A DNA stretch of 29,447 nucleotides from a virus, in IMG/VR virus record IMGVR_UViG_3300036466_000233, positions 1-29,447 of that record; one strand, written 5' to 3'. The notes under the pieces are model-generated. The model worked only from the letters and a program-made list of their open reading frames with translations, was not told the origin of the DNA and ran no database searches. Of the stretch, positions 8,592-15,380 are shown in pieces. Each line of letters begins with the position of its first letter. The stretch's first letter is position 1. A program made the position numbers and the translations under genes.

Positions 8592-9019
8592 TGTCAAATA
8601 ATGTTAATGTACTAAATACCACGCAGCTAGCCGAGGCAATTGAGGCCGCTAGAGTATTGGCGGCTGCACCAGTGCAAACAGCGCCATCAACGGCTAGCCT
8701 TAAAGCGGCGGCGGCTGACTCGAAAGTAGTATTCACCGGGGCTGGCAGAATAATTGGTTTTGTCGGAAACAGCACGTATTCCACTGCGATTCATTGGCTT
8801 ATGGGGTTTGATTCCGCTACCCTACCCGCCAACGGCACGAGGCCAGACTTGCCCGGGGTAGAAGTAGCCACCACTGGTGGATTTAGCGGAACATTCGATG
8901 GCGATGATGGGATGACATGCGTAAATGGATGGGTATTTGCCCTTTCCACGACCCAGGCGACCCTTACTGTCACGACGGGTTCGTACATGAGTATTCTCGC
9001 ATCTTACAGGGATTTATAA
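8591..9019 (+). CDS. Hypothetical surface or decoration protein
   Basis: 142 residues; ATG overlaps the previous TAA by one base. The N-terminal 45 residues are helical and Ala-rich. The rest is Gly/Thr/Ser-rich and beta-like ('GGFSGTFDGDDGMTCVNGWVF', 'TTQATLTVTTGSYMSILASY' in pieces), like virion decoration or fibre-associated proteins. It is followed two bases later by another beta-rich gene. There is no recognised family. Confidence 0.5.
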   Translation: MSNNVNVLNTTQLAEAIEAARVLAAAPVQTAPSTASLKAAAADSKVVFTGAGRIIGFVGNSTYSTAIHWLMGFDSATLPANGTRPDLPGVEVATTGGFSGTFDGDDGMTCVNGWVFALSTTQATLTVTTGSYMSILASYRDL

Positions 9020-9020
9020 A

Positions 9021-9692
9021 ATGGCAAATATGAGCGGTCAGGCGGCACGAGGGACACCAACCTATACATGGGCGGCAAAGCCAAATTATGCCACCATGCC
9101 ACAAGGTACTGTTGTAAATATCTCTGATTTAGGAGGTACTTCAGGATCTCTTTGGCGGACTACCTTGGATGGGTACGCGCCCTTAAACGGAACTCAAGTT
9201 CTTGCATCTCATTGGGGGTCTATAGCAAGTTCGCTTGGTACGATCAGCGGTGCCACTGCTGGCATCTTTGCTCCCTCGGGCGGGGTTGGGTCATTGATCT
9301 TGCCCGCCGGGTTGCTGGTTTCGGCAAGGTCTAAACTGGAAATCGAGTGGTTGGCCAGGAAGACTGGAGCCACCGCCACCGCGGATTACCGGACGTATAT
9401 TGGTACAGCCGGGACTGCGGCAGATCAAGTGGTTGGGATTAATGCAAGCGTCATTACCACACTGGCATGCGGCAGGACGTTCTGCGTTGCTTCATTCTTG
9501 GAGGCCGGGGCGACGGATGTAATGTTAGCAACAAATGTACTGTCTCCGCAGGGTAATTTGGTGACTAATGCTACCGCCGACAGGACGATAGATCTCGGCG
9601 TAGAGAACCGCATTAGTTTTGGAGTCGCAATTGGGAATGCCGGGGACTCGTATGATCTATTGGGATATTCTGTTCGGCTAATACAAATATGA
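9021..9692 (+). CDS. Hypothetical beta-rich virion surface protein
   Basis: 223 residues, no signal peptide or membrane helix. It is Gly/Thr/Ala-rich with alternating hydrophobic residues, and ends 'SYDLLGYSVRLIQI', resembling tailspike or jelly-roll appendage domains. It starts one base after the previous stop and overlaps the next ATG (ATGA). Together with its neighbours it suggests a second appendage module after the lysis genes. Function is not recognised. Confidence 0.5.
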   Translation: MANMSGQAARGTPTYTWAAKPNYATMPQGTVVNISDLGGTSGSLWRTTLDGYAPLNGTQVLASHWGSIASSLGTISGATAGIFAPSGGVGSLILPAGLLVSARSKLEIEWLARKTGATATADYRTYIGTAGTAADQVVGINASVITTLACGRTFCVASFLEAGATDVMLATNVLSPQGNLVTNATADRTIDLGVENRISFGVAIGNAGDSYDLLGYSVRLIQI

Positions 9693-10507
9693 GTACAAAC
9701 ACTAATGTAAATCGCATATCATCTGCTGCTATTTTGGCGGATACAAGCCAGTATCAACAGGAGGAGCCAGCATTCGACACAGCGACCCCTCCTGTTGCAC
9801 TCCCTGACAGGCTGCGGGTTATTGCTGATCCCGTGGGACAAAGAGGCAATGTCGCAGCAGTAACCCTTGGGAGAAATGATGAGTTAAAAGGAGCGTCTCA
9901 CCGATGTGAAATATCCCGCGACCTTGATGGCAACGAATATGTGGTCGGCGCCGGTGGTTGGATGTGGACTAGCTACATGCTAAATCCAGAGTGGCTTGCC
10001 AAGTACAGCTTACTAGAGGCGTCTGTCCCAGCTACAGCAGATTATTCCATTAACATAATCCAATACCATCAGCGCAACACTGAAGGCACTCATCCGTATT
10101 GGACAATTATAGTAAATGAGTTTGGTGTATGCCTTCGGAAATGGAGTCCATCTGATGCGGCAGCGGCCTATGAACTGGTAGCAATTTGGCCTGTTGACTC
10201 CTTAGTCTGGCATGATATGGTTGTCTATGTATTATGGTCTACTGGCAATGACGGGATATTCCGTTTGTATAAAGATGACATCTTGATATATCAATTCTTG
10301 GGGCCGAATACATATCCTGGGTCAGCCTTCGGAGCCTATTGGAAATCGGGGATATATGCTCCAGGTTGGTATCCTACCGGGCTGGATGAGTTGACACTGT
10401 ACTCACAAGGATACAAGCATGTTTATCTGGATGGCTCGTACAATGAGTGCCGTGGAGTGAATGTTACCCCCTCTCCTCCCCCAAGAATTAGCTCAAAACT
10501 ATTTTGA
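9689..10507 (+). CDS. Polysaccharide-lyase-like protein, candidate depolymerase
   Basis: 272 residues. The core resembles the jelly-roll heparin-lyase-type family (PF14099-like): 'RCEISRDLDGNEYVVGAGGWMW' region, 'YSINIIQYHQRN' in the middle, and near the C-terminus 'WHDMVVYVLWSTGNDGIFRLY' then 'GSAFGAYWKSGIYAPGW'. The last segment parallels the family's closing 'yfKxGiYrp' signature with its conserved Lys. The predicted role is cleaving host capsular or extracellular polysaccharide as part of the virion. There is no signal peptide. Catalytic residues cannot be confirmed without alignment; a non-catalytic glycan-binding role remains possible. Confidence 0.6.
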   Translation: MSTNTNVNRISSAAILADTSQYQQEEPAFDTATPPVALPDRLRVIADPVGQRGNVAAVTLGRNDELKGASHRCEISRDLDGNEYVVGAGGWMWTSYMLNPEWLAKYSLLEASVPATADYSINIIQYHQRNTEGTHPYWTIIVNEFGVCLRKWSPSDAAAAYELVAIWPVDSLVWHDMVVYVLWSTGNDGIFRLYKDDILIYQFLGPNTYPGSAFGAYWKSGIYAPGWYPTGLDELTLYSQGYKHVYLDGSYNECRGVNVTPSPPPRISSKLF

Positions 10508-10515
10508 CGGCAACC

Positions 10516-11088
10516 ATGATAAAACTCATCGCCACGATTATCGCTGTTGCGGTAACTCTACTGTGGGCGCTCCATGCCTATAACAACTGGTCGCGCCCCG
10601 CTGTGGGCGTTCCTACGGTAGCTACTGAGGCGCCCGCCTTAAAGGGCGCTCCAGTTGAGGAGATTATCGTCAAAGCGCCGATAAAAGTCCGATCCGGTGA
10701 GGCTGTGAAGCGGAAATTGCGCTTGACAGAACCAAATATCGTCAATCCCGAAATTGTGGTGGTAGCTGCCAGCGAATTAAAACCAGATACTCACCCGGTG
10801 GATGTAATATCCACTCTGAATAAAGAGACCGGCGCTATCGAAACAGTAGTGGTGCGGAAAGAACTGCCTTGGCTGGATTTAAAATCCAGCGGGAGAGTGT
10901 GGGGTGGGCCGGGATTGCAGAATGGACAGCCAGCCGTTCAGGTTGGCGTCATCCAAGATTTTATCGCGGTGAAGGGAATCGTGCTTTCCGGTATCGCCCA
11001 CGCTACCCAGGTAACTGGCGGGAGCGATATTCACAACCCGATTCCGTTAACAACTTTTGTTGGGGTTACTATCGGGACTACGTGGTAA
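10516..11088 (+). CDS. Membrane-anchored protein of unknown function
   Basis: 190 residues from ATG 10516; an in-frame TTG four codons earlier overlaps the previous gene. Residues 2-23 are a membrane anchor or signal (MIKLIATIIAVAVTLLWALHA), followed by a Pro-rich, positively charged linker and a beta-rich domain ending 'PLTTFVGVTIGTTW'. It is the last gene of the rightward late operon and converges with the leftward operon. A role in the envelope (spanin-like or superinfection exclusion) is possible. No family is recognised. Confidence 0.45.
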   Translation: MIKLIATIIAVAVTLLWALHAYNNWSRPAVGVPTVATEAPALKGAPVEEIIVKAPIKVRSGEAVKRKLRLTEPNIVNPEIVVVAASELKPDTHPVDVISTLNKETGAIETVVVRKELPWLDLKSSGRVWGGPGLQNGQPAVQVGVIQDFIAVKGIVLSGIAHATQVTGGSDIHNPIPLTTFVGVTIGTTW

Positions 11089-11118
11089 TCCATTTGTCCT
11101 GATAAAAATTTTGGTGTT

Positions 11119-11382
11119 TTATTTGGGGGATAGCGCCGTGATCCTATCAGCATCCACATATCGCACCCGCTTTATGTGCTCACGACCTGACCAGTTCCGC
11201 TCCCCGAATACCAGTATTTTCGCCCTGCCGCTCTTTGTTGTTCCGATCAGGATGCACTTCATTTTGTAGTACGATACCGAGCGCCCTTTACAATGAGTGC
11301 AGTGCAGGTTATGAGTGGCATCCACCAACCCGGCGTTCGAGCGCACGGGCAACAGCGCGGCATCTTTTTCAGTTTCATTCAT
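11119..11382 (-). CDS. Small CxxC protein, last gene of the leftward operon
   Basis: 87 residues with an AGGAG site before ATG 11382. 'HNLHCTHCKGRSVSYYKM' contains a CxxC pair that could bind zinc. The rest is basic and beta-like, with no membrane segment. It is the promoter-distal gene of the leftward operon. No family is recognised; its coding status is supported by the ribosome site and tight packing. Confidence 0.5.
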   Translation of the reverse strand: MNETEKDAALLPVRSNAGLVDATHNLHCTHCKGRSVSYYKMKCILIGTTKSGRAKILVFGERNWSGREHIKRVRYVDADRITALSPK

Positions 11383-11390
11383 GGTTTCTC

Positions 11391-11654
11391 CTAGCGCTGT
11401 TGCCCGGTGCTCAACTTCACGTTATACCCCACCTCTGTTGCACAGCCTGCCGAGCCAGTTCTTGAGTTTTTCTCGATTGTGGTTATGTATCGCAATGCTG
11501 TTTCAAATCGGCTTTCTCCCGGAAACTTCCGTTCCACCGCATAGATCAATTGGTCATATTTCGCTTCGTCCGCCGTGCGCGCCTTCGTAAACTGTGAAAG
11601 ATCAAGGTCGCGCTTGTCGTCGGCTAACTTTACGGTCAAGTTTCCGTTTTTCAT
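11391..11654 (-). CDS. Small hypothetical protein
   Basis: 87 residues, ATG overlapping the TGA of the upstream 50-residue gene (ATGA). It is charged and helical ('DDKRDLDLSQFTKARTADEA'), with no signal peptide. Tight coupling on both sides supports real translation. Function is unknown. Confidence 0.45.
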   Translation of the reverse strand: MKNGNLTVKLADDKRDLDLSQFTKARTADEAKYDQLIYAVERKFPGESRFETALRYITTIEKNSRTGSAGCATEVGYNVKLSTGQQR

Positions 11655-11803
11655 TTTCGCCTTTTTGTGGCGGCGAATTTAGCCTGCCTGATTTTACTGC
11701 ACCGCCGATGATCGCCGTTTCCTCTAATCTTTTGGCATATATCGCAAAGCGGTGAGAGTCTGGAAAGCATATTCACCCATCGGCTTGGTTTGTACGAGTT
11801 CAT
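11651..11803 (-). CDS. Tiny basic Cys-containing protein
   Basis: 50 residues (starts MNSYKPSRWVNML, ends FAATKRRK). It has Cys20, Cys23 and Cys35 with many Arg/Lys, suggesting a metal-binding or nucleic-acid-binding peptide. Both ends use ATGA overlaps with its neighbours, which is the main support that it is translated. No family is recognised. Confidence 0.45.
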   Translation of the reverse strand: MNSYKPSRWVNMLSRLSPLCDICQKIRGNGDHRRCSKIRQAKFAATKRRK

Positions 11804-11958
11804 CTGCGGTTTTTTGCCCTTGATTTTTGTGCCGTTTTATTTTTTAGTCTCCACCTTGAAACGTTGGGTTTTTTGGCATCTCTCGGTGGAGCAGTCCGCT
11901 CCACTTCCGGGGCGGCGAATATCGTCATTGCGGCCATTAACACATGTAATTTTCTCAT
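11800..11958 (-). CDS. Tiny protein with hydrophobic N-terminus and basic tail
   Basis: 52 residues. Residues 2-15 are hydrophobic (MRKLHVLMAAMTIFAAP), signal-peptide-like, followed by a strongly basic tail rich in Lys/Arg/Asn. The ATG overlaps the stop of the upstream 39-residue membrane protein, and its TGA overlaps the next ATG. A secreted basic peptide is possible; function is unknown. Confidence 0.4.
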   Translation of the reverse strand: MRKLHVLMAAMTIFAAPEVERTAPPRDAKKPNVSRWRLKNKTAQKSRAKNRR

Positions 11959-12074
11959 CCCAATCTAACCCCTATCAAATATCCGATCAAAACCAGAATA
12001 GCCACGAATGGGGCCGCAACTAACGCCAGCAGCATCCATTCGTGATATGGCAATCGCTTCATAAATTTATTCAT
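11955..12074 (-). CDS. 39-residue membrane protein (duplicate copy 2)
   Basis: MNKFMKRLPYHEWMLLALV ... GYLIGVRLG: one membrane helix from about residue 14 to 35 with a basic N-terminus. It is clearly paralogous to the immediately upstream 38-residue protein (shared MNK.MK, LLALV, PFV.IL, IGYLIG). A GGGAGA ribosome site precedes ATG 12074. The function is unknown; its size and topology fit a phage membrane-modulating peptide. Confidence 0.55.
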   Translation of the reverse strand: MNKFMKRLPYHEWMLLALVAAPFVAILVLIGYLIGVRLG

Positions 12075-12191
12075 TTATAGGTTTCTCCCTATCAAGTACC
12101 CTATAAAAAGCAAAATGACAACGAATGGGATTTCCACTAAGGCCAGCAGAAGCCCCTTGTGGCAGGATAAAAACTTCATAATTTTATTCAC
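12075..12191 (-). CDS. 38-residue membrane protein (duplicate copy 1)
   Basis: Starts at GTG 12191 inside the last codons of the upstream 75-residue gene. An internal ATG at residue 5 is an alternative start, but the GTG keeps the MNK.MK match with the neighbouring paralogue. The sequence is one hydrophobic helix (LLLALVEIPFVVILLFIGYL) with a short polar end. It ends with a TAA that abuts the ATG of its paralogue. Confidence 0.5.
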   Translation of the reverse strand: MNKIMKFLSCHKGLLLALVEIPFVVILLFIGYLIGRNL

Positions 12192-12411
12192 CTTTCTCGC
12201 TCCCGTCCAAATCGGTTTCTATCCGAGCCACCTCTTCCTTCCTGAGATTAGCATTTGCCGTATCACGATAAGCACATTTAAAATATTCGGTTGCGGTTAC
12301 TAGCGCTCCAAAAACGTCCGTGTAATGCGCGATACCATTGTATTTTTTGATCACATTCATAATGTCGTTGTGCAAATCGCAAGCTACGCTTTGCTTTTTT
12401 TCTTCGCTCAT
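12184..12411 (-). CDS. Small hypothetical protein
   Basis: 75 residues starting MSEEKKQSVACDLHNDIMNV. It is soluble and helical, with two Cys and no recognised motif. The ATG overlaps the TGA of the upstream 30-residue gene, and a GGAGGGGG ribosome site lies within that gene's last codons. Function is unknown. Confidence 0.45.
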   Translation of the reverse strand: MSEEKKQSVACDLHNDIMNVIKKYNGIAHYTDVFGALVTATEYFKCAYRDTANANLRKEEVARIETDLDGSEKGE

Positions 12412-12500
12412 TCCCCCTCCATATACGTTGAATTATCGATCACCTGCTGGGCCGTCGCTTTTGGTAGTGTTGCCAGTGTTATTTTTACTTTATTTATCAT
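12408..12500 (-). pseudogene. 30-residue N-terminal remnant of a conserved small phage protein (probable)
   Basis: The peptide (MINKVKITLATLPKATAQQV then IDNSTYMEGE) matches my recollection of the N-terminus of a longer small phage family starting 'xLxTLPxATAQEVFDQVxxHLLxQ', but stops right after that segment. The stop is an ATGA overlap with the next gene, and its last codons carry the next gene's ribosome site. It is therefore either a decayed gene kept as a translational coupler or a genuine micro-peptide. Confidence 0.35.
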
Positions 12501-12735
12501 TTAGTTGCACCAGTTTGCGTAAATCTTTTGCGCCGAAGTCGCGCATTATTTTTAAGACGCATTTGTCACGAGTTTCATTTTCAGCCGCATCCCACCGTGT
12601 CCGCATCCGCACCTCAACACCATCAACCGACGGGTAATACTCAGCCCCATCATCGACAGCCTCTATTGAGTCCACGTCGTGAGCCTCCATCAGATCGGCC
12701 AGGGCAAGCAAAAATGCTTCCATCTGCTCAGTCAC
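12490..12735 (-). CDS. Small acidic hypothetical protein
   Basis: 81 residues, acidic N-terminal helix (MTEQMEAFLLALADLMEAHD), then a beta-like central segment 'GVEVRMRTRWDA' and a basic end. ATG overlaps the upstream stop (ATGA); its 3' end overlaps the next gene by 11 nt. No family is recognised, but the coding structure and packing look genuine. Confidence 0.45.
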   Translation of the reverse strand: MTEQMEAFLLALADLMEAHDVDSIEAVDDGAEYYPSVDGVEVRMRTRWDAAENETRDKCVLKIMRDFGAKDLRKLVQLNDK

Positions 12736-13061
12736 TTTGCTTCTCCTTTATTTTTACCAAGTGGATGATCCAAAAATCCTGCGAATAAATAGTCACCAGT
12801 TTTAGGCGACTCCATTCTAACCACCGATCCATGCGCCGGTTGCGCGTACACGCAAACAGTTTTATGCGGCCAGATATGCTCGCTGAGTACTCCATCGCGA
12901 CATTTTGATTCAGCCCTGACCATAACGTATTCCGTTTTAAATCCGGGCTGGTAAATCAAATTGGCTATACTGGTTGGTAAAAAACATACAGCCAGCAGCA
13001 AAAAGCCCGCTTTAGCGGAGTCCAGCCGATCTTCAATCGTAGAGTACGCCATTCTCGCCAT
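12732..13061 (-). CDS. Hypothetical membrane-anchored protein
   Basis: 109 residues. A hydrophobic segment lies near residues 19-37 (GFLLLAVCFLPTSIANLIY), followed by a soluble domain with Cys53 and Cys69. The start chosen is ATG 13061; ATG 13052, three codons later, is also possible. It may face the periplasm. No family is recognised. Confidence 0.45.
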   Translation of the reverse strand: MARMAYSTIEDRLDSAKAGFLLLAVCFLPTSIANLIYQPGFKTEYVMVRAESKCRDGVLSEHIWPHKTVCVYAQPAHGSVVRMESPKTGDYLFAGFLDHPLGKNKGEAK

Positions 13062-13170
13062 TCGCCACCGTCGATGTGACGGACGCCGATTCCTTAACCA
13101 AATCTTGGTCGGACTGCCGCATTGCCGCGCCGATCTGCGCCGTGTCGCAAAGATCGTCTATCGCTGGCAA
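13033..13170 (-). pseudogene. Short reading frame with no good start, possibly frameshifted
   Basis: An open frame encodes about 53 residues before a TGA inside the next gene, and its composition (acidic, Ala/Asp-rich, starting 'WSNPKIDLPAIDDLCDTAQI') looks protein-like. The strong ribosome site TTAGGAG sits before ATG 13196, which is in another frame and stops after 12 codons. The coordinates given use an in-frame TTG at 13170. A one-base indel near 13190 would join the good start to this frame. Confidence 0.3.
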
Positions 13171-13196
13171 ATCAATTTTTGGATTAGACCATTCAT

Positions 13197-13220
13197 ATCA
13201 TTCTCCTAAAAAAGTTCTGC
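13197..13220. repeat. 24-nt direct repeat, copy 1
   Basis: Identical to 13378-13401. On the minus strand it reads GCAGAACTTTTTTAGGAG then AATGAT, so each copy contains a T-run followed by a ribosome-binding site. This suggests a duplicated leader or gene unit. Confidence 0.85.
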
Positions 13221-13374
13221 GGTGGCGTTCTTCCGCTTCGTAATCTTGCCACACGTCTAGCCGTGACCAAAGGACCAGATCATGCTCGGTTTCTGGCGAA
13301 AATCTCATGCTGCTTTTTAATATTCTCACCAAAAATCTCGTTACCCAGCGAGGCATCCATTTTGCTACTTCCAT
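13198..13374 (-). CDS. 58-residue basic hypothetical protein
   Basis: Starts MEVAKWMPRWVTRFLVRILK and ends FLGE. It has an amphipathic basic N-terminal helix and an acidic/aromatic C-terminal half (LVLWSRLDVWQDYEAEER). A GGAGAATGAT site precedes the ATG. Its last codons include one copy of a 24-nt direct repeat that carries a ribosome site. The gene follows a terminator-like inverted repeat, so it may be expressed at a reduced level. Function is unknown. Confidence 0.5.
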   Translation of the reverse strand: MEVAKWMPRWVTRFLVRILKSSMRFSPETEHDLVLWSRLDVWQDYEAEERHRRTFLGE

Positions 13375-13377
13375 TTT

Positions 13378-13401
13378 ATCATTCTCCTAAAAAAGTTCTG
13401 C
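13378..13401. repeat. 24-nt direct repeat, copy 2
   Basis: Identical to 13197-13220, here upstream of the 58-residue gene. This copy also forms the 3' arm and T-run of a terminator-like inverted repeat. Confidence 0.85.
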
Positions 13402-13468
13402 CAACTCTCACCCTCGTTTAGCCGGGGATTTCCAATTCTCGGCAATCCGGCAGAAAATTGGCAGAACT
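13389..13468 (-). terminator. Terminator- or attenuator-like inverted repeat within the leftward operon
   Basis: On the minus strand AGTTCTGCCAA (13468-13458) is perfectly complementary to TTGGCAGAACT (13404-13394), and TTTTTT follows the second arm. The 53-nt loop is large for an intrinsic terminator but contains further GC-rich pairing. The element lies between the secreted Gln-rich protein gene and the small genes downstream, and could limit their expression. Confidence 0.45.
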
Positions 13469-13501
13469 GTTTGCCCCCGCCAATTTCGGCGGAGGCGCGT
13501 A

Positions 13502-14107
13502 CTAAAATCCTTGCATTAATGGCGCCGAAACTTGCTTTACCTCAACATCGTCACGCGAGCGAGTGGTTGGCGCATCAATGGTCCGGGCAACAACCGGTGG
13601 ACGGAATGCCGCGCACTGGCTGGTTTTGCTTGCGTATTCGCCCATGCACATAATCTCGACTGCCATTTGCTGCTGGCCTATGCCATGTGCAATACGCGCC
13701 GCTTCGCGCTTTTCGCATTCGTCCAAAGTTCTGGAGCCAGAAGCCGCACCACCGCCGCCGATGAACGAGAATCCTACCCCGAGAACGGCTTGACACGGGG
13801 CCGTGGGAAACATGCTGCTCATCGCAAATCCCGGGGCCTGGTGGCTGGTAGTGGAATTGAGATTAACGGCCTGCTGATTTCCCTGGATACCGATTTGCCC
13901 TTGCTGCTGCCCCTGCAATTGCCCCTGCTGCTGCCCTTGTGTGGCATTGGCTGCAGACGTGGCGTTTGCCGTAGACATGGCATTAGCATTTGAGCTTGAG
14001 ACTGCGCTTGATGCTGCATCCATTGTGTTGTTGTGATGCACACTTCCGTTTGCCAGCGCCTCGAAACTCATTAAGCATAATGCGACAATTACTATTTTCA
14101 CTTTCAT
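13502..14107 (-). CDS. Secreted Gln-rich protein of unknown function
   Basis: 201 residues from ATG 14107, chosen because AAAAGGAG lies directly upstream; the longer in-frame start would cover the ribosome site. The signal peptide MKVKIVIVALCLMSFEALAN should be cleaved near residue 20. A low-complexity Ser/Ala/Asn stretch and a Gly-Gln repeat (GQQQGQLQGQQQGQ, residues 58-71) precede a C-terminal domain with Cys105, Cys131, Cys154 and Cys165 (PCQAVLGVGFSFIGGGG ... DECEKREAARIAHGIGQ). The four Cys could form two disulphides in the periplasm. It is in an early operon and is not obviously virion-linked. An envelope-directed role such as exclusion is an inference. Confidence 0.6.
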   Translation of the reverse strand: MKVKIVIVALCLMSFEALANGSVHHNNTMDAASSAVSSSNANAMSTANATSAANATQGQQQGQLQGQQQGQIGIQGNQQAVNLNSTTSHQAPGFAMSSMFPTAPCQAVLGVGFSFIGGGGAASGSRTLDECEKREAARIAHGIGQQQMAVEIMCMGEYASKTSQCAAFRPPVVARTIDAPTTRSRDDVEVKQVSAPLMQGF

Positions 14108-14135
14108 TTCACTTCTCCTTTTAAAATCTGTGAAC

Positions 14136-14474
14136 CTAACCCGCATTCAATTGGGCCATCACGTAATTGCCACGCCACTCCATGCCGTCAGGCCACTCGC
14201 GGCCCTCGTAGTCGCACTGCTCCTCATCTAGGTCTTCGTCCGCCGGGCGCATTTCCTTGTCAAGCGCCTGTGCAAAGTGCGTCAGCTCTCCGGCTGCCAC
14301 GAGCTCAACTTCGTCCGCCCACTCATCGCAATCCAGATACCTGTCAAGCGCAATTTTCGCTTGTTTGTCACGCTCCGCTATCTCGCGGAAATAAATCATC
14401 CCGTCGCCTTCTGGATCATAAAGCCAATAGCGATACTCGGCGCTCGGGCGGTACTTTTTGTCTATTTTTTCCAT
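14136..14474 (-). CDS. Acidic hypothetical protein
   Basis: 112 residues from ATG 14474 (AAAAGGAGACGAA before it); the frame continues upstream, but without a site. The protein is very acidic (Asp/Glu) with aromatic motifs such as YRYWLYDPEGDGMIYF and WPDGMEWRGNYV. A highly acidic, compact early phage protein could be a DNA mimic or inhibitor, but this is speculation. No family is recognised. Confidence 0.5.
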   Translation of the reverse strand: MEKIDKKYRPSAEYRYWLYDPEGDGMIYFREIAERDKQAKIALDRYLDCDEWADEVELVAAGELTHFAQALDKEMRPADEDLDEEQCDYEGREWPDGMEWRGNYVMAQLNAG

Positions 14475-14502
14475 TTCGTCTCCTTTTAAAATCAAATCAA
14501 AA

Positions 14503-14799
14503 TTACGGATAGTCCAACATTTCATCCTGCTCATTTAGGATCGCAGACCAGTTGCGCTTAGCTGGGTTCAAAGCCGCACCCGAAACCTCACCAGCCATGA
14601 ATTTAAGCTCTGCTGAAATATCTAATCCATTTGCATATCCATCAGCAGCGACCCAATCGTCATACTCGGTTGTGCCATCAAATATTCCAGCCGCTTTTAT
14701 TAGAGCGGATCTCTGACCTAAAGCATGGATCGCTCGCACCATATCATTAAAACTCAATGGCAACCGTCTTAATCTATCGCACTGATCATCTGTCAGCAT
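14503..14799 (-). CDS. Small hypothetical phage protein
   Basis: 98 residues from ATG 14799; the upstream in-frame ATG 14811 is followed immediately by GGAGG, which is better read as the ribosome site for 14799. 'MLTDDQCDRLRRLPLSFNDMVRAIHALGQ' (quoted in part) resembles a recurring small early phage protein. It ends in a short acidic tail. Function is unknown. It overlaps the upstream HTH-containing gene by 14 nt. Confidence 0.5.
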   Translation of the reverse strand: MLTDDQCDRLRRLPLSFNDMVRAIHALGQRSALIKAAGIFDGTTEYDDWVAADGYANGLDISAELKFMAGEVSGAALNPAKRNWSAILNEQDEMLDYP

Positions 14800-15379
14800 T
14801 TTTCCCTCCATTCATTTTTACAATTTTACTCACAGATCGCTGGCTGATTTTAAAATGTAGTGTGGTTTGACGTTGTGTGTGACCAGCTTTAATCATTGCG
14901 AGCACGGGTACAATCAGCCTCTCTATTTTACCGCAAAGCGAACCGATCTTCCTACCTACGGGCTGGCGGATTTTTGGAACCTTTGAACGATAAAACAAAA
15001 AATCCTTTTCTTGCGGAGCTGGGCTATTGCAGTCCGTCCAGACAAAACCAAGATGCGATTCCGCTTTGCTATTCAAGCACATTAATATTTTTGCGGTAGT
15101 GAATCCGGCATCTTGGGCGCAGTCCAGAGATGCGTATTCTTTGCAAAATTCCAGATTGCTTCTATGATACGATCTAACCGCGATATTTATTTTCCTTGGT
15201 AATTTTTCTGCCGAGATAACAGGCAGAATACAAAATCCATCAATATCGCCGAACTCGTTTGTGAGCGCATCACTGCTGTATGCCACCGCTCCGCCACCTA
15301 TCCGATATGGTTTATCGGTAGCCACATGGATCACCCTCGGATGTAGAGTGTACCCTTCTGCGAGCTGCTCGGCGATCAT
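14786..15379 (-). CDS. Hypothetical protein with C-terminal helix-turn-helix
   Basis: 197 residues. The N-terminal 150 residues are not recognised; they contain three clustered Cys (82-100) and a beta-rich start. Residues about 165-190 (AGHTQRQTTLHFKISQRSVSKI, in part) look like a resolvase-type HTH. It starts one base after the recT stop, so it is probably translated with recT. It may bind DNA during recombination; there are no nuclease signatures to call it the exonuclease partner. Confidence 0.45.
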   Translation of the reverse strand: MIAEQLAEGYTLHPRVIHVATDKPYRIGGGAVAYSSDALTNEFGDIDGFCILPVISAEKLPRKINIAVRSYHRSNLEFCKEYASLDCAQDAGFTTAKILMCLNSKAESHLGFVWTDCNSPAPQEKDFLFYRSKVPKIRQPVGRKIGSLCGKIERLIVPVLAMIKAGHTQRQTTLHFKISQRSVSKIVKMNGGKNADR

Positions 15380-15380
15380 T

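Noticed and set aside
13532-13993. 153-codon plus-strand frame opposite the secreted Gln-rich gene
   Set aside because: Composition is the mirror of the Gln/Gly repeats, with no site or plausible start; the minus-strand gene has a signal peptide and a ribosome site.
14786-15379. Exonuclease partner of RecT
   Set aside because: Adjacent to recT but no YqaJ, RecE or lambda-exo motifs; only a C-terminal HTH-like segment.
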